Below, in pieces: positions 63,884-64,000 of a stretch of 64,000 bases of DNA. How positions within the stretch are numbered: the first letter of the stretch is position 1; every line of letters starts with the position of its first letter. The DNA comes from Bacteroidales bacterium (GTDB lineage Bacteria > Bacteroidota > Bacteroidia > Bacteroidales > VadinHA17), in NCBI GenBank assembly GCA_017999895.1, contig JAGNKY010000002.1, forward strand, positions 186,001 through 250,000, read 5' to 3'. The position numbers were made by a program, and so were the translations under genes. The notes beneath the pieces were generated by a model, which saw only the letters and a list, made by a program, of their open reading frames with translations, searched no databases and was not told the DNA's origin.

Positions 63884-64000
63884 CCGCATTGCAACCCCTA
63901 AATATTTTTATTTCCAATATAATTCTGCTTGCTGTTCATCTATAATCAGGAGTATTGTTTAATTTGATTTGTTTCGGGTTTTGAAAACAGACCTTGCCCC
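63884..64000. other. Right edge without visible gene
   Basis: The last 117 bp show no convincing reading frame or RNA gene. A gene might begin just beyond the edge. Confidence 0.5.

Overview
The window is a chromosomal segment of an AT-rich member of the Bacteroidota, most likely a free-living or sediment-type relative of the Bacteroidales/Marinilabiliales. The evidence is a type IX secretion (T9SS) C-terminal sorting domain, a PorE-like OmpA protein, the DUF3822-rsmD pair, an S1 protein with a long acidic N-terminus, promoter elements of the TAnnTTTG type, little use of Shine-Dalgarno sites, and a small Lys-rich Bacteroidota-style protein. No phage, insertion sequence, CRISPR array or integrase is visible. 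Most of the segment reads as core genome with a few accessory loci.

Layout. 1-1375: a secreted protein cut by the window edge and a lipoprotein. 1555-7575: a minus-strand metabolic run in the order gcvT, comB, serC, DUF1015, yggS, dihydroorotate dehydrogenase-like. 7659-9749: a PorE-like TPR/beta-propeller/OmpA protein. 9983-10681: HPt and STAS signalling proteins. 10674-13277: clpB. 13539-17636: a large ABCG-type transporter facing a siaC-siaB pair. 17900-23006: ctpA, and the rpsA-STAS-rnz operon. 23256-28744: a plus-strand envelope-sugar operon (ugd, rfbA, rfbC, rfbD, phosphohexomutase), without rfbB. 28749-32487: yjbQ, a RecD-like helicase, DUF3822 and rsmD. 32645-35950: a possible small membrane protein, a beta-helix protein and a T9SS cargo protein with four 75-residue repeats. 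36030-36103: tRNA-Asp.

36262-43073 holds a Tat-exported sugar isomerase-like protein, an LTA-synthase-type sulfatase-fold enzyme, a ROK kinase and a GH38 alpha-mannosidase. 43414-47084 encodes a two-gene SbcD/Rad50-like complex whose ATPase carries a membrane hairpin in place of a zinc hook. 47172-50787 holds a NanA/DapA-family aldolase, an MFS transporter and enolase. 51111-52789 holds corA and an unknown membrane-anchored protein. 52839-55445 is a two-gene haem locus (predicted beta-barrel with one CxxCH, then a pentahaem cytochrome), suggesting electron transfer across the envelope. 55610-57453 holds a Yip1 protein, a Lys-rich microprotein and pgl. 57596-63883 is the gltB-gltD glutamate synthase operon behind a structured leader with an intrinsic-terminator-like hairpin.

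The points most worth following are the two-gene haem/porin locus, the SiaB/SiaC module beside an unusual ABC transporter, the membrane-anchored Rad50/SbcD pair, the DUF1015 protein with a DGHHR motif in the serC operon, the structured gltB leader, and two strong RNA hairpins between eno and corA. Everything here rests on reading the sequence; no database search was run.
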